From assembly GCA_022432975.1 (NCBI GenBank), contig CM039510.1, positions 16,757,023 to 16,821,022 of the forward strand: DNA of 64,000 nt, given 5' to 3'. Both the position numbers and the translations under genes were made by a program. The notes below the pieces were generated by a model, which was not told the origin of the DNA, did not search any database, and saw only the letters and a list, made by a program, of their open reading frames with translations. Position 1 is the first letter of the stretch, and every line of letters starts with the position of its first letter. Origin of the DNA: Begonia masoniana (taxonomy: Eukaryota; Streptophyta; Magnoliopsida; Cucurbitales; Begoniaceae). Shown here in pieces: positions 1-12,469 of this stretch.

Positions 1-1188
1 TACCGGGATTTAAAGTAACACTTTTGGTAGCCGAACATGAAGAGAGAGGTCGCCAAGTACATTGAAACCTGTTTAGTCTGTCAGCAGGTAAAGGCAGAAC
101 ATCAGAGACCGGTCGGAACATTATTGCCACTGCCGATTCTGGAGTGGAAGTGGGAGCAGATCTCCATGGATTTCATTGTGGGGCTCCCGAGGACGACGAA
201 GGGCCATGACAGCATATGGGTTATTGTGGACCGATTAACAAAGTCGGCTCACTTATTATCTGTGAAGATGGCGTCTTCTATGGATCAGCTCGTTGAGCTC
301 TATGTGTAGGAGATTGTTAGGCTTCACGGTGTGCCAGTTTCAATAGTCTCAGATCGTGATCCGAGATTTACTTCGAAGTTCTGGAAGAGCCAGCATAAAG
401 CTATGGGGACTCAGCTTAATTTCAGCATGGCCTTTAATCCTCAAATTGATGGTCAGATAGAGAGGACGAATCAGATTCTTGAGGATATGCTCAGAGCGTG
501 TGTGCTGGAGTTTCAGGGCTCGTGGAGCCGATATTTGCCTCTGATTGAGTTCTCGTACAACAACAGCTTCCAGGCTACGATTGGCATGGCTCCGTATGAG
601 GCGCTATATGGTCGGAACTGTAGGTCTCAGTTATATTGGGACGAGGTTGGCGAGGCCAGCATAGTTGGTCCAAAGATTCTACAGCAAACGGCAGAGAAGA
701 TTGCCATTATCCGACAGCGTATTGAGGTAGCTCATGCTGACACTAGACGGAGAGAACTAGAGTTTGACGAAGGTGACGAGGTTTATCTTAAAGTTTCTCC
801 GTTCAAAGACGTTATGAGATTTGGAAGGAGGGGCAAGTTAAACCCTCGTTATATGGGGCCCTTTCCTATTCTGAAGAAGATCGGGAAGTTGGCGTACAGA
901 CTACAGCTTCCGGCTTCTATGGAGGGTATCCACGACGTATTTCATGTATCTATGCTTCGGAGGTGTTTGCGCGATTCGTCGCATATCGTGGAGGCAACAG
1001 AGATCGAGGTACAGCCTACCTTGACTTATGAGGAGAGGCCGGTACGTATTTTGGAGTCTTCCATCAAGGTATTGCGTAACAAGGAGATTCCGCTAGTCAA
1101 AGTCCTATGGCGGAACCACGAGGTGGAATAGGCTACGTGGGAGCGACAGCAGGATATGATGACTAAATATCCTGAATTGTTTGTATGA
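1..1188 (+). pseudogene. Tekay-like Ty3/gypsy integrase-chromodomain remnant
   Basis: This is the 3' end of a retrotransposon pol, entering from the left window edge. In order it shows the second half of the integrase zinc finger (C-L-V-C near 73-84), the catalytic core with D in SMDFIVGLP, D in VSDRDPRFTSKFW and E in IERTNQILEDML, the GPF/Y module (RYMGPFPILKKIGKLAYRLQ) and a C-terminal chromodomain (IPLVKVLWRNHEVE). Integrase inserts element cDNA into chromatin, and the chromodomain may bias targeting to heterochromatin. The frame is broken by TAG at 307-309, where the intact relative at 19438 has CAG, and by TAG at 1129-1131 where the relative has GAG. Six residues are missing after IEVA (near 729). 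The 3' LTR starts 41 bp after the terminal stop. Family assignment rests on the integrase/chromodomain pattern; the copy is certainly defective. Confidence 0.92.
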
Positions 1189-1210
1189 TTTAATTTTGTG
1201 GACAAAATTC

Positions 1211-1228
1211 TAAATAAGGTGGTTGGAA
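1211..1228 (+). other. Polypurine tract upstream of 3' LTR
   Basis: A purine-rich stretch (core AAGGTGGTTGGAA) lies directly before the TG that opens the LTR at 1229. In LTR retrotransposons this is the primer for plus-strand DNA synthesis. Here two T pairs interrupt it, so it looks weaker than the clean tract of the young element at 20366. Confidence 0.6.
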
Positions 1229-1573
1229 TGTAATACCCGGCTTTACAGGATATTAATATTATATTATATGATGGTATTTTGGTAAATATGTCAAATCAAG
1301 TCCGTTTTGCAAAGAGAAAGCGTCATTAGAATCCTAACGGTTAATAGGAATTTTAGGAAATTTATGGGATTTTTCGGAATAATAACGCTATATTTCGAGT
1401 AATTACATTTCTCGTAATACAAAGAACGTTTTAGTAAAAATAGTAAACGAGGTCCGAATTGCGAACGGACAGTTTTAATAAATCCCAAATAATAAGTTGG
1501 ACTTATCGGTGAAATAAGAAAATTTGGAGAAACCGAATCGCTGGCCAATTAATGAAGCAAAGGACGAAACGAT

Positions 1574-1581
1574 TATAAAAA
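1574..1581 (+). promoter_or_regulatory. LTR TATA box
   Basis: TATAAAAA-type box (TTATAAAAAC context) about 345 bp into the LTR. It is followed by a CT-rich stretch typical of plant transcription start regions, and the young LTR has the same box at the matching place (14643). Confidence 0.5.
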
Positions 1582-2160
1582 CTAAAGAAGGGCAAAACGG
1601 TAATTTGTCAAACCAAATTTATAAAAATATCACAAATTCCTTTTTCTCTTCACTTTCTTCTTCCCTGTTTTCACGAAAACGCCAGAGGCGATTTCTTTGT
1701 TCTCCAGCCGACGATATTCGGCGATCCGACCTCTGTTTCTCCTCCGTTCGACTCCGGTTATTCGTGCTTTCTCCTCCTCTTGCAACCCTAGGTATAAATC
1801 TATGATTCTAGAGCGTTAGTTTTCAATTTTTGGGCCGATTTAACGTTAGGGTTTAGGTTAAAAATTCGATTTCGGGTTTAAAAATCAATAGGTTATCGTA
1901 GTTTATTAACGTATAGAACGTATTGGACGTTATTGGACGAAACTAGATTAATTTGTGGAAAATGTTAAAGTTCGAGAAATTTCAAGATTTAAGAAAAACT
2001 CGTAAATTTGATTCGAGTTGCCGAGCGGGTATTGGCTCGATAATATAGCTCAATGAATTTGATTAAAAGCTTTAGGAAATCTCCTTAGTTAAGGTTTTGT
2101 CAATTTGGACGTTTAGAAGCTTAAATTCGTTTTAACGTCGATGATTCTAAATTGCCTTAG

Positions 2161-2868
2161 GTGAACGACTCTCATGGACAGAGCTCGAGGTTCAGCGCGC
2201 TCAAGGTAAGTTATCGTGACTTACTCTGGCCGATTGGCCTACACCGTACTTCGATGTAGCGTCGAGGATCTTAGAGTATTGTGTGTTTAAATTGCTTTGG
2301 TTGGGTAGCTAGGTTTAAACGTTTTTGTAGGTTCTTTCATTTACAGTCTTGATGGTACGCATGCTTGATTGCTTACATTTATATTGAACTGTTCATGCAT
2401 CACGTATTTTAACTTGGCATGAAAATGAATTTTCACACGATGTTTTCAGAAAACCAATGTGGCCGAGAAATCGGGGGCTATCAATATATTGTGCGGGCCG
2501 ATTAAGGGTCTGGCCGATACCACATCTCATGTAATGTAATTAATGAACGTAATCTGTTATCTGGTCATGCGAGGTGGGGCTCAAGCACGACTGTACGTGT
2601 TGTAAGCATGTACCCCATCCTCTAACCGCACGGGGTAGTCCGACCGCTAGATGGGCCCCCTTCGGTTAGGGGAATGAGATCTCGGTGATATACTGTCTGC
2701 GACGCTCTGTATGTTATGCATGATTTCTGAACTCCATATGCACTGCACGCATCTGGATTTACGTAGAATTTACTGAGCCTTTAGCTCATATTGTGTCTGT
2801 ATGGTGTAGGTGACGTTTTAGGTGACATCGAGCCAGGTGAGGACGATGTTCCTCCTCCTGATGTGTGA
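2161..2868 (+). CDS. Putative spliced LTR mini-ORF (exons 2161-2205 and 2810-2868)
   Basis: Not a known gene family. A 45-nt candidate exon (preceded by TTGCCTTAG, followed by GTAAGTT) would join an exon at 2810 (acceptor ATGGTGTAG), leaving a 604-nt intron. Joined in phase, the frame reads E-L-E-V-Q-R-A-Q across the junction into GDVLGDIEPGEDDVPPPDV, then stops at TGA 2866-2868. The same frame in the 14288 LTR reads EVEIQRAP then GDILGDVDPGEDDIPPPDV. In the downstream exon the differences are all synonymous or V/I and E/D exchanges, which points to coding constraint. There is a further in-phase open stretch upstream ending at 1791, but no in-frame AUG. Non-AUG initiation, a start in a retained intron, or a decayed former exon are all possible. 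Confidence 0.4.
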
Positions 2869-3221
2869 GGCAGTTGGCGGAAGATGGATTGCGGTGGTGT
2901 GTTGCGCAGTTGATGCTTAACCGACCCGTGGGGATGTATGTATGCATTTTGAGGGTACTGGGTTATTTTGGGTATATATGTATAAAGTTAGAACATTTTA
3001 GGATGATTGGATCTAATAGTAGATAGGTTTATGTTGATGTTTTAAACGTTTTGAAACTGTTTTATAATCGTTTGGAAAGTCTATTTTGGAACTGCTAGGG
3101 AGTCAAAACAGGAGGATTTAGTCGATTTTTTAAACGTACCCATGCAGTTCGTTTTTATGAAAGTTTAACGTGAGTTTAGATCGTTTAAATAGGGTGCAGG
3201 GATGGAAAGTAAGAGGTGTTC

Positions 3222-3470
3222 TGCTCTCTGGAATGCGATTTCAGAGAGCAATCTTTTTTTATGTGTTTTGCTCTCTGGAATCGATTCTAGAGAGAATGTG
3301 TTAAGGACAAGAAAGAAGAAGAAAGGAGTGGCGACGGGTTTCGGGAGTGGAGGAGCGACTGGTCGCCTCTCCTGGTTTTGAAGCCGCGACTGATCGCTGC
3401 ATAGAGGGGCGACTGATCGCCCCTGCTGTTGTAGCATCAGCGATCGATCTCCTTCATTTGGAGATCGATC
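3222..3470 (+). repeat. LTR hairpin and GATCGATC cassette
   Basis: Two stem-loops built on TGCTCTCTGGAA...TCAGAGAGCA (3222-3251 and about 3270-3294) are followed by GCGACTGGTCGC-like palindromes (3353-3425) and a stem of GATCGATCTCC with GGAGATCGATC around a TTCATTT loop (3442-3470). The equivalent place in the LTRs at 14288, 20379 and 43402 carries the same two motif types in different numbers. Confidence 0.8.
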
Positions 3471-3666
3471 ACCCTTCTCCTTTACCGTGGGCTTTGACCC
3501 TTCTGCCCTCCCTCTTTTAAATCGATTGTTTTATTGTTTTTATTAAATGTTTTAAGTTTGTTTAAATTAGTTTTAAGTTTAATTCAAATAGTTTAAAGAA
3601 ATAGGTTTTCACGATTTCTATTTCGATTTGATTTCCCCATATAGTTTATTTAAAGTATAAGGATAA

Positions 3667-3667
<1 letters not shown>

Positions 3668-3720
<53 letters not shown>

Positions 3721-3724
3721 TATA
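3668..3724. repeat. AT dinucleotide microsatellite in LTR
   Basis: An almost uninterrupted (AT)n tract near the 3' end of the LTR. It is absent from the matching place in the young LTR, so it expanded in this copy or subfamily. Confidence 0.95.
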
Positions 3725-3761
3725 TGTACGAGAAATTGGGTACAGTATTAGGGTCGTTACA

Positions 3762-6700
3762 GGTTGACTGTTACATGACTTGTGGTTAGAAACTAAGTTT
3801 TCCATATTACCTTCAAGTTTAAACTTGAAGTGATGAGAACGACGTGTACTGAAGAACCAATAACCTTCACGGACGCGTAATTAAGAATTAGTAATGCGTT
3901 TGATGAAGTATAAAAAAATTCACTTCAATCTATTTGTTTCAAAAGAACGGAACGTATCAAGAAAATGAGGTTGACTGTTACATGACTTGTTGTTAGAACC
4001 TAAGTTATCCATTTCACCATCAAGGTTTAACTTGAAGTCATGAGAACGACGTGTACTGAGGATCCAATAACGTTCATGGACGCGTAATTAAGACTTAGTA
4101 ATGCGTTTGATGAATTATAAGAATGTTCACTTCAATCGATTTGTTTCAAAAGAACTGAACGTATCAAGCAAGTGAGGTTGACTTTTACATGACTTGTGGT
4201 TAGAACCTAAGTTATCCATTTCACCTTCAAGGTTTAACTTGAAGTGATGAGAACGACGTGTACTAAGGACCCAATAACCTTCATGGACGAGTAATTAAGA
4301 CTTAGTAATGCGTTTGATGAATTATAAGAAAGTTCACTTCAATCGATTTGTTTCGAAAGAACTGAACGTATCATGCAAATGAGGTTGACTGTTACATGAC
4401 TTGTGGTTAAAACCTAAGTTATCCATTTCACCTTCAAGGTTTAACTTAAAGTAATGAGAACGACGTGTACTGAGGACAACAACCTTCATGGACGCGTAAT
4501 TAAGACTTAGTAAGGCGTTAGATGAAGTATTGGAAACTTCACTTCAATCGATTTGTTTCTAAAGAACTGAACGTATCAAGCAAATGAGGTTGACTGTTAC
4601 ATGACATGTTGTTAGAACCTAAGTTATCCATTTCACTTTCAAAGTTTAACTTGAAGAGTTGAGAATGACGTGCACTAAGGACCCAATAACCTTCATGGAC
4701 GCGTAATTAAGAGTTAGTAATGCGTTTGATGAATTATAAGAAAGTTCACTTCAATCGATTTGTTTTAAAAGAACTGAACGTATCAAGTAAATGAGGTTGA
4801 CTGTTACATGACTTGTTGTTAGAACCTAAGTTATCCATTTCCCTTTCAAGGATTTACTTGAAGTGATGAGAACAATGTGTACTAAGGACCCAATAACATT
4901 CATGGATGCGTAATTAAGAATTAGTAATGCGTTTGATGAATTATAAAAATGTACACTTCAATCGATTTTTTTCAACAGAACTGAACGTATCATGCAAATG
5001 AGGTTGATTGTTACATGACTTGTGGTTAGAACCTAAGTTATCCATTTCATCTTCAAGTTTTAACTTGAAGTGATGAGAACAACGTGTACTAAGGACCTAA
5101 TAACGTTCATGGACGCGTAATTAAAACTTAGTAATGCGTTTGATGAAGTATAAAAAAGTTCACTTCAATCGATTTGTTTCAAAAGAACTGAACGTATCAA
5201 GCAAATGAGGTTGACTGTTACATGACTTGTGGTTAGAACCTAAGTTATCCATTTCACCTTCAAGGTTTAACTTGAAGTCATGAGAACGACGTGTACTGAG
5301 GACCCAATAACGTTCATGGACGCGTAATTAAGACTTAGTAATGCGTTTGATGAATTATAAGAATGTTCACTTCAATCGATTTGTTTCAAAAGAACTGAAC
5401 GTATCAAGCAAGTGAGGTTGACTTTTACATGACTTGTGGTTAGAACCTAAGTTATTCATTTCACCTTCAAGGTTTAACTTGAAGTGATGAGAACGACGTG
5501 TACTAAGGACCCAATAACCTTCATGGACGAGTAATTAAGACTTAGTAATGCATTTGATGAATTAGAAGAAAGTTCACTTTAATCGATTTGTTTCAAAAGA
5601 ACTGAACGTATCAAGCAAATGAGGTTGACTGTTACATGACTTGTGGTTAGAACTTAAGTTATCCAATTCACCTTCAAGGTTTAACTTGCAGTGATGAGAA
5701 CGACGTGTACTGAGGACCCAATAACATTCATGGACGCGTAATTAAGACTTAGTAATGCGTTTGATAAAGTATTAGAAACTTCACTTCAATCGATTTGATT
5801 CAAAAGAACTGAACATACCAAGCAAATGAGGTTGACTGTTACATGACTTGTGGTTAGAACCTAAGTTATCCATTTCACCTTCAAGTTTAAACTTGAAGTG
5901 ATTAGAACGACGTGTACTGAGGACACAATAACCTTCATGGACGCGTAATTCAGACTTAGTAATGCATTTGATGAAGTATAAAAAAGTTCACTTCAATCGA
6001 TTTGTTTCAAAAGAACTGAACGTATCAAGCAAATGAGGTTGACTATTACATGAATTGTTGTTAGAACCTAAGTTATCCATTTCACCTTCAAGGTTTAACT
6101 TGAAGTGATGAGAAAGACGTATACTAAGGACCCAATAAAATTAATGGACGTGTACTTAAGACTTAGTAATGCGTTTGATGAATTATAAGAAATTTCACTT
6201 CAATCGATTTGTTTCGAAAGAACTGAACGTATCATTCAAATGAGGTTGACTGTTACATGACTTGTTGTTAGAACCTAAGTTATCCATTTCACCTTCAAGG
6301 TTTAACTTGAAGTGATGAGAAAGACGTGTACTAAGGACCCAATAAAATTAATGGACGTGTAATTAAGACTTAGTAATGCGTTTGATGAATTATAAGAAAT
6401 TTCACTTCAATCGATTTGTTTTGAAAGAACTGAACGTATCATTCAAATGAGGTTGACTGTTACATGACTTGTTGTTAGAACCTAAGTTATCCATTTCACC
6501 TTCAAGGTTTAACTTGAAGTTATGAGAACGACGTGTACTGAGGACCCATTAACCTTCATGGAAACGTAATTAAGACTTAGTAATGCGTTTGATGAATTAT
6601 AAGAAAGTTCACTTCAATCGATTTGTTTCAAAAGAACTGAACGTATTAAGCAAATGAGGTTGACTGTTACATGACTTGTGGTTAGAACCTAAGTTATCCA

Positions 6701-9700
6701 TTTCACCTTCAAGTTTTAAGTTGAAGTGATGAGAACGACGTCTACTGAGGACCTAATAACGTTCATGGTCGCGTAATTAAGACTTATTAATGCGTTTGAT
6801 AAAGTATTAAAAACTTCACTTCAATCGATTTGATTCAAAAGAACTGAACGTACCAAGCAAATGAGGTTGACTGTTACATGGCTTGTAGTTAGAACCTAAG
6901 TTATCCATTTCACCTTCAAGTCTAAACTTTAAGTGATGAGAACGACGTGTACTGAGGACCCAATAACCTTCATGGACGCGTAATTCAGACTTAGTAATGC
7001 ATTTGATGAAGTATAAAAAAGTTCACTTCAATCGATTTGTTTCAAAAGAACTGAACGTATCAAGCAAATGAGGTTGATTATTACATGACTTGTTGTTAGA
7101 ACCTAAGTTATCCATTTCACCTTCAAGGTTTGACTTGAAGTGATGAGAAAGACGTGTACTAATGACCCAATAAAATTAATGGACGTGTAATTAAGACTTA
7201 GTAATGCGTTCGATGAATTATTAGAAATTTCACTTCAATCGATTTGTTTCGAAAGAACTGAACGTATCATGCAAATGAGGTTGACTGTTACATGACTAGT
7301 TGTTAGAACCTAAGTTATCCATTTCACCTTCAAGGTTTAACTTGAAGTGATGAGAACGACGTGTACTGAGGACCCAATAACCTTCATGGCCACGTAATTA
7401 AGACTTAGTAATGCGTTTGATAAATTATAAGAAAGTTCACTTCAATCGATTTGTTTCAAAAGAACTGAACGAATCATACAAATGAGGTTGACTGTTACAA
7501 TAATTGTGGTTAGAACCTAAGTTATCCATTTCACCTTAAAGGTTTAACTTGAAGTGATGAGAACAACGTGTACTGAGGACCAAATAACGTTCATGGACGC
7601 GTATTTAAGACTTAGTAATGCGTTTGATGAATTATAAGAAAGTTCAATTCAATAGATTTGTTTCAAAAGAACTAAACAGATCAAGCAAGTGAGACTGACT
7701 GTTACATGACTTGTGGTAAGAACCTATGTTATCCATTTCACCTTCAAGGTTTAACTTAAAGTGATGAGGACGACATGTACTGAGGACCTAATAACTTACT
7801 TGGACGCATAATTAAGACTTAGTGACGCGTTTGATAAAGTATTGGAAACATCACTTCAATCGATTTGTTTCAAAAGAACTGAACGAATCATGCAAATGAG
7901 GTTGACTGTTAAATAACTTGTGGTTAGAACCTATGTTATCCATTTCACCTTCAACGTTTAACTTGAAGTGATAAGAACGACGTGTATTGAGGACCCAATA
8001 ACCATCATCAACGCGTAATTAAGACTTAGTAATGCGTTTGACGAAGTATAAAAATGTTCACTCCAATCGATTTGTTTCAAAAGAACTGAACATATCAAGC
8101 AAATGAGGTTGACTGTTACAAGACTTGTTAGAACCTAAGTTATCCATTTCACCTTCAAGGTTTAACTTAAAAGTGATGAGAACATTGTGTACTAAGGACC
8201 CAATAACATTCATGGACGCGTAATTAAGAATTAGTAATGCGTTTGATGAATTATAAAAATGTTCACTTCAATCAATTTATTTCAAAAGAACTGAACGTAT
8301 CAAGCAAATGAGGTTGACTGTTACATGTCTTGTGGTTAGATCCTAAGTTATCCATTTCACCTTCAAATTTTAACTTGAAGTGATGAGAACGACGTGTACT
8401 GAGGACCTAATAACCTTCATGGACGCGTAATTAAGACATAGTAATGCATTTTATGAATAATAAAAAAGTTCACTTTAATCGATTTGTTTCAAAAGAACTG
8501 AACTTATCAAGCAAATGAGATTGACTGTTACATGACTTGTTGTTAAAACCTAAGTTATCCATTTCACATTCAAGGTTCAACTTGAAGTGATGAGAACGAC
8601 GTGTACTAAAGACCGAATAACCTTCATGGACGCGTAATTAAGACTTAGTAATGCGTTTGATGAAAAATAAGAAAGTTCGCTTCAATCAATTTGTTTCAAA
8701 AGAACTGAACTAATCTTGCAAATGAGGTTGACTGTTACAGAACTTGTAGTTAAAACCTAAGTTATCCATTTCACCTTAAAGGTTTAACTTGAAGTCATTT
8801 TAGAACAACGTGTACTGAGGACCCAATAACGTTCATGGACGCGTAATTAATACTTAGTAATGCATTTGATAAATTATAACAATGTTCACTTCAATCTATT
8901 TGTTTCAAAAGAACTGAACGTATCAAGCAAGTAAGATTGACTGTTACATGACTTGTGGTTATCTATTTCACCTTCAAGGTTTAACTTGAAGTGATGAGAA
9001 CGACGTGTACTGAGGACCCAATAACATTCATGGACGGATAATTTAGACTTAGTAATGCGTTTGATGAAGTATTGGAAACTTCTCTTCAATCGATTTGTTT
9101 CAAAAGAACTGAACGAATCATGCAAATGAGGTTGACTGTTACATAACTTGTGGTTAGAACCTAAGTTAACAATTTCTCCTTCAAGTTTTAACTTGAAGTG
9201 ATGAAAATGGCGTGTACTAAGGACCCAATAACCTTCATGGACGCGTAATTAAAACTTAGTAATGCGTTTGATGAACTATAAAAAAGTTCACTTCAATCGA
9301 TTTGTTTCAAAAGAACTGAACGTATCATGCAAATGAGGTTGACTGTTACATGACTTGTTGTTAGAACTTAAGTTATCCATTTCACCTTCAAAGTTTAACT
9401 TGAAGTGATGAGAACGAAGTGTACTAAGGACCCAATAACCTTCATGGACGCGTAATTAAGACTTAGTAATGCGTTTGATGAATTATAAAAAAGTTCATTT
9501 CAATCGATTTGTTTCAAAAGAACTGAACGTATCAAGTAAATGAGGTTGACTGTTACATGGCTTGTGGTTAAAACCTAAGTTATCCATTTCACCTTCAAGG
9601 TTTACCTTAAAGTGATGAGAACGACGTGTACTGAGGACCCATTAACCTTCATGGACACGTAATTAAGAGTTAGTAATGCGTTTGATGAAGTATAAGAAAG

Positions 9701-12469
9701 TTCACTTCAATCGATTTGTTTCAAAAGAACTGAACGTATCAAGCAAATGTGGTTGACTGTTACATGACTTGTGGTTAGATCCTAAGTTATCCATTTCACC
9801 TTCAAGTTTTAACTTGAAGTGATGAGAACGATGTGTATTGAGGAACCAATAACCTTCATAGACGCGTAATTAAGACTTAGTAATGCATTTGATGAACAAT
9901 AAAAAATTTCACTTCAATTGTTTTGTTTCAAAAGAACTGAACGTATCAAGCAAATGAGGTTGACTGTTACATGACTTGTTCTTAGAACCTAAGTAATCCA
10001 TTTCACCTTCATGGTTTAACTTGAAGTAATAAGAACGACGTGTACTAAGGACCCAATAACCTTCATGGACGAGTAATTAAGACTTAGTAATGCGTTTGAT
10101 GACTTAAAAGAAAGTTCACTTTAACTGATTTGTTTCAAAAGAACTGAACGTATCAAGCAAATCAGGTTTACTGTTACATGACTTGTGGTTAGAACCTAAG
10201 TTATCCAATTCACCTTCAAGGTTTAACTTGAAGTGATGAGAACGACGTGTACTGAGGACCCAATAACGTTCATGGACGCGTAATTAAGAGTTAGTAATGC
10301 GTTTGATGAATTATAAGAATGTTCATTTCAATCGATTTCTTTCAAAAGAACTGAACGTATCAAGCAAGTGAGGTTGACTGTTACATGACTTGTGGTTAGA
10401 ACCTAAGTTATCCATTTCACCTTCAAGGTTTAACTTGAAGTGATGAGAACGACGTGTACTAAGGACCCAATAACCTTCATAAACGAGTAATTAAAACTTA
10501 GTAATGCGTTTGATGAATTATAAGAAAGTTCACTTTAATCGATTTGTTTCAAAAGAACTGAACGTATCAAGCAAATGAGGTTCACTGTTACATGCTTGTG
10601 GTTAGAACCAAAGTTATCCAATTTACCTTCAAGGTTTAACTTGGAGTGAAGAGAACGACGTGTACTAAGGACCTAATAACCTTCATGGATGCGTAATTAA
10701 GACTTAGTAATACGTTTGATGAAGTATTGCAAACTTCACTTCAATCGATTTGTTTCAAAAGTGCTGAACGTATCAAGCAAATGAGGTTGACTGTTACATG
10801 ACTTGTGGTTAGAACCTAAGTTATCCATTTCACCTTCAAGGTTTAACTTGAAGTGATGAGAACGACGTGTACTGAGGACCCAATAACGTTCATGGACGCG
10901 TAATTAAGACTTAGTAATGCGTTTGATGAATTATAAGAATGTTCACTTTAATCGATTTGTTTCAGAAGAACTGAACGTATCAAGCAAGTGAGGTTGACTG
11001 TTACATGACTTGTGGTTAGAAACTAAGTTATCCATTTCACCTTCAAGGTTTAACTTGAAGTGATGAGAAAGACGTGTACTGAGGACCCAATAACCTTCAT
11101 GGACGCGTAATTCAGACTAAGTAATGCGTTTGATGAAGTATTCGAAACTTCACTTCAAACGATTTGTTTCAAAAGAACTGAACGAATCATGCAAATGAGG
11201 TTGACTGTTACATGACTTGTAGTTAGAACCTAAGTTATCCATTTCACCTTCAAGTTTTAACTTGAAATGATGAGAACGACGTGTAGTGAGGACCCCATAA
11301 CCTTCATGGACGCGTAATTAAGACTTATTAATGCGTTTGATGAAGTATAAAAAAGTTCACTTCAATCGATTTTTTTCAAAAGAACTAAACGTATAAAGCA
11401 AATGAGGTTGACTGTTACATGACTTGTTGTTAGAACCTAAGTTATCCATTTCACCTTGAGTGTTTATCTTGAAGTGATGAGAACGACGTGTACTAAGGAC
11501 CCAATAACTTTCATGGACGCGTAATTTAGACTTAGTAATGCGATTGATGAATTATAAGAAAGTTCACTTCAACCGATTTGTTTCAAAAGAACTTAACGTA
11601 TCAAGTAAATGAGGATGACTGTTACATGACTTGTTGTTAGAACCTAAGTTATCCATTTCACCTTCTAGGTTTAACTTGAAGTGATGAGAACGACGTGTAT
11701 TGAGGACCCAATAACCTTCATGGACGCATAATTAAAACTTAGTAAAGCGTTTGATCAAGGATAAGAAAGTTCGCTTCAATCGATTTGTTTCAAAAGAACT
11801 GAACGAATCTTGCAAATGAGGTTGACTGTTACATGACTTGTGGTTAAAACCTAAGTTATCCATTTCACCTTCAAGGTTTACCTTAAAGTGATGAGAACGA
11901 CGTGTACTGAAGACCCATTAACCTTCATGGACACGTAATTAAGAGTTAGTAATGCGTTTGATGAAGTATAAGAAAGTTCACTTCAATCGATTTGTTTCAA
12001 AAGAACTGGACGAATTATGCAAATGAGGTTGACTGTTACATGACTTGTGGTTAAAACCTAAGTTATCTATTTCACCTTCAAGGTTTAACTTGAAGTGTTG
12101 AGAACGACAGTGTAATGAGGACCCAATAACCTTCATGGACACGTAATTAAGACTTAGTAATGCGTTGGATGAAGTATAAGAAAGTTCACTTCAATCGATT
12201 TGTTTTAAAAGAACTGAACATATCAAGCAAATGAGGTTGACTGTTACATGACTTGTGGTTAGAACCTAAGTTGTCCATTTCACCTTCAAGATTTAACTTG
12301 AAGTGATGAGAACGACGTGTACTGAGGACCCAATAACCTTCATGGCCGCATAATTAAGACTTAGTAATGCGTTTGTTGAAGTGTAAGAAAGTACACTTCA
12401 ATCGATTTGTTTCAAAAGAACTGAACGAATCATGCAAATAAGGTTGACTGTTACATGACTTGTGGTTAG
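3762..12469 (+). repeat. Satellite array 1, about 207-bp monomer
   Basis: Tandem repeat measured from successive GGTTGACTGTTACATGACTT starts: 3762, 3969, 4176 and 4383 are spaced by exactly 207 bp, and 4588 by 205 because of a 2-bp deletion. This makes about 42 monomers, head to tail. Each carries a 20-bp dyad (CTTCAAG...CTTGAAG) and conserved blocks such as AGAACGACGTGTACTGAGGA and GACGCGTAATTAAGACTTAG. Monomers differ by scattered substitutions that form recognisable variants. No open frame persists. The LTR ending at 3761 bounds it on the left and an Athila-like LTR at 12470 on the right; both insertions cut inside monomers. Satellites of this kind are usually centromeric, pericentromeric or subtelomeric; which one cannot be told from sequence alone. 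Confidence 0.98.

Larger units (their letters stand above)
1229..3761 (+). repeat. 3' LTR of Tekay-like element
   Basis: The LTR opens with TGTAATACCCGG and closes with GGTCGTTACA, giving TG...CA ends over 2533 bp. It follows pol and a polypurine tract and runs directly into satellite monomers at 3762, so the element inserted into the satellite array. Its 5' LTR and target duplication lie outside the window. Inside are a TATA box (1574), a pyrimidine-rich leader (1630-1790), two candidate introns (1792-2160 and 2206-2809), a short conserved reading frame, hairpins (3222-3470) and an AT microsatellite (3668-3724). The same internal order recurs in the other LTRs of this window. Confidence 0.93.

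Noticed and set aside
1524..1791. Leader exon as the true start of the LTR mini-ORF
   Set aside because: It is open and in phase with the next exon, but pyrimidine-rich leaders are open in several frames by chance, no AUG follows the TATA box in this frame, and the peptides of the LTRs at 1229 and 14288 do not align here.
8886..9125. Open reading frames within satellite arrays (also 30393-30689, 31523-31944, 36353-36610, 53877-54068)
   Set aside because: They are translations of the 207-bp monomer; the same peptide recurs wherever a monomer happens to lack stops, with no conserved start or domain.
3762..12469. CRISPR-like array
   Set aside because: The 207-bp units are contiguous monomers without short repeat/unique spacer alternation, in a plant genome.
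3762..12469. CENP-B-box-like motif in the monomer
   Set aside because: I looked for the TTCG...A..CGGG pattern and found nothing close in the monomer consensus.
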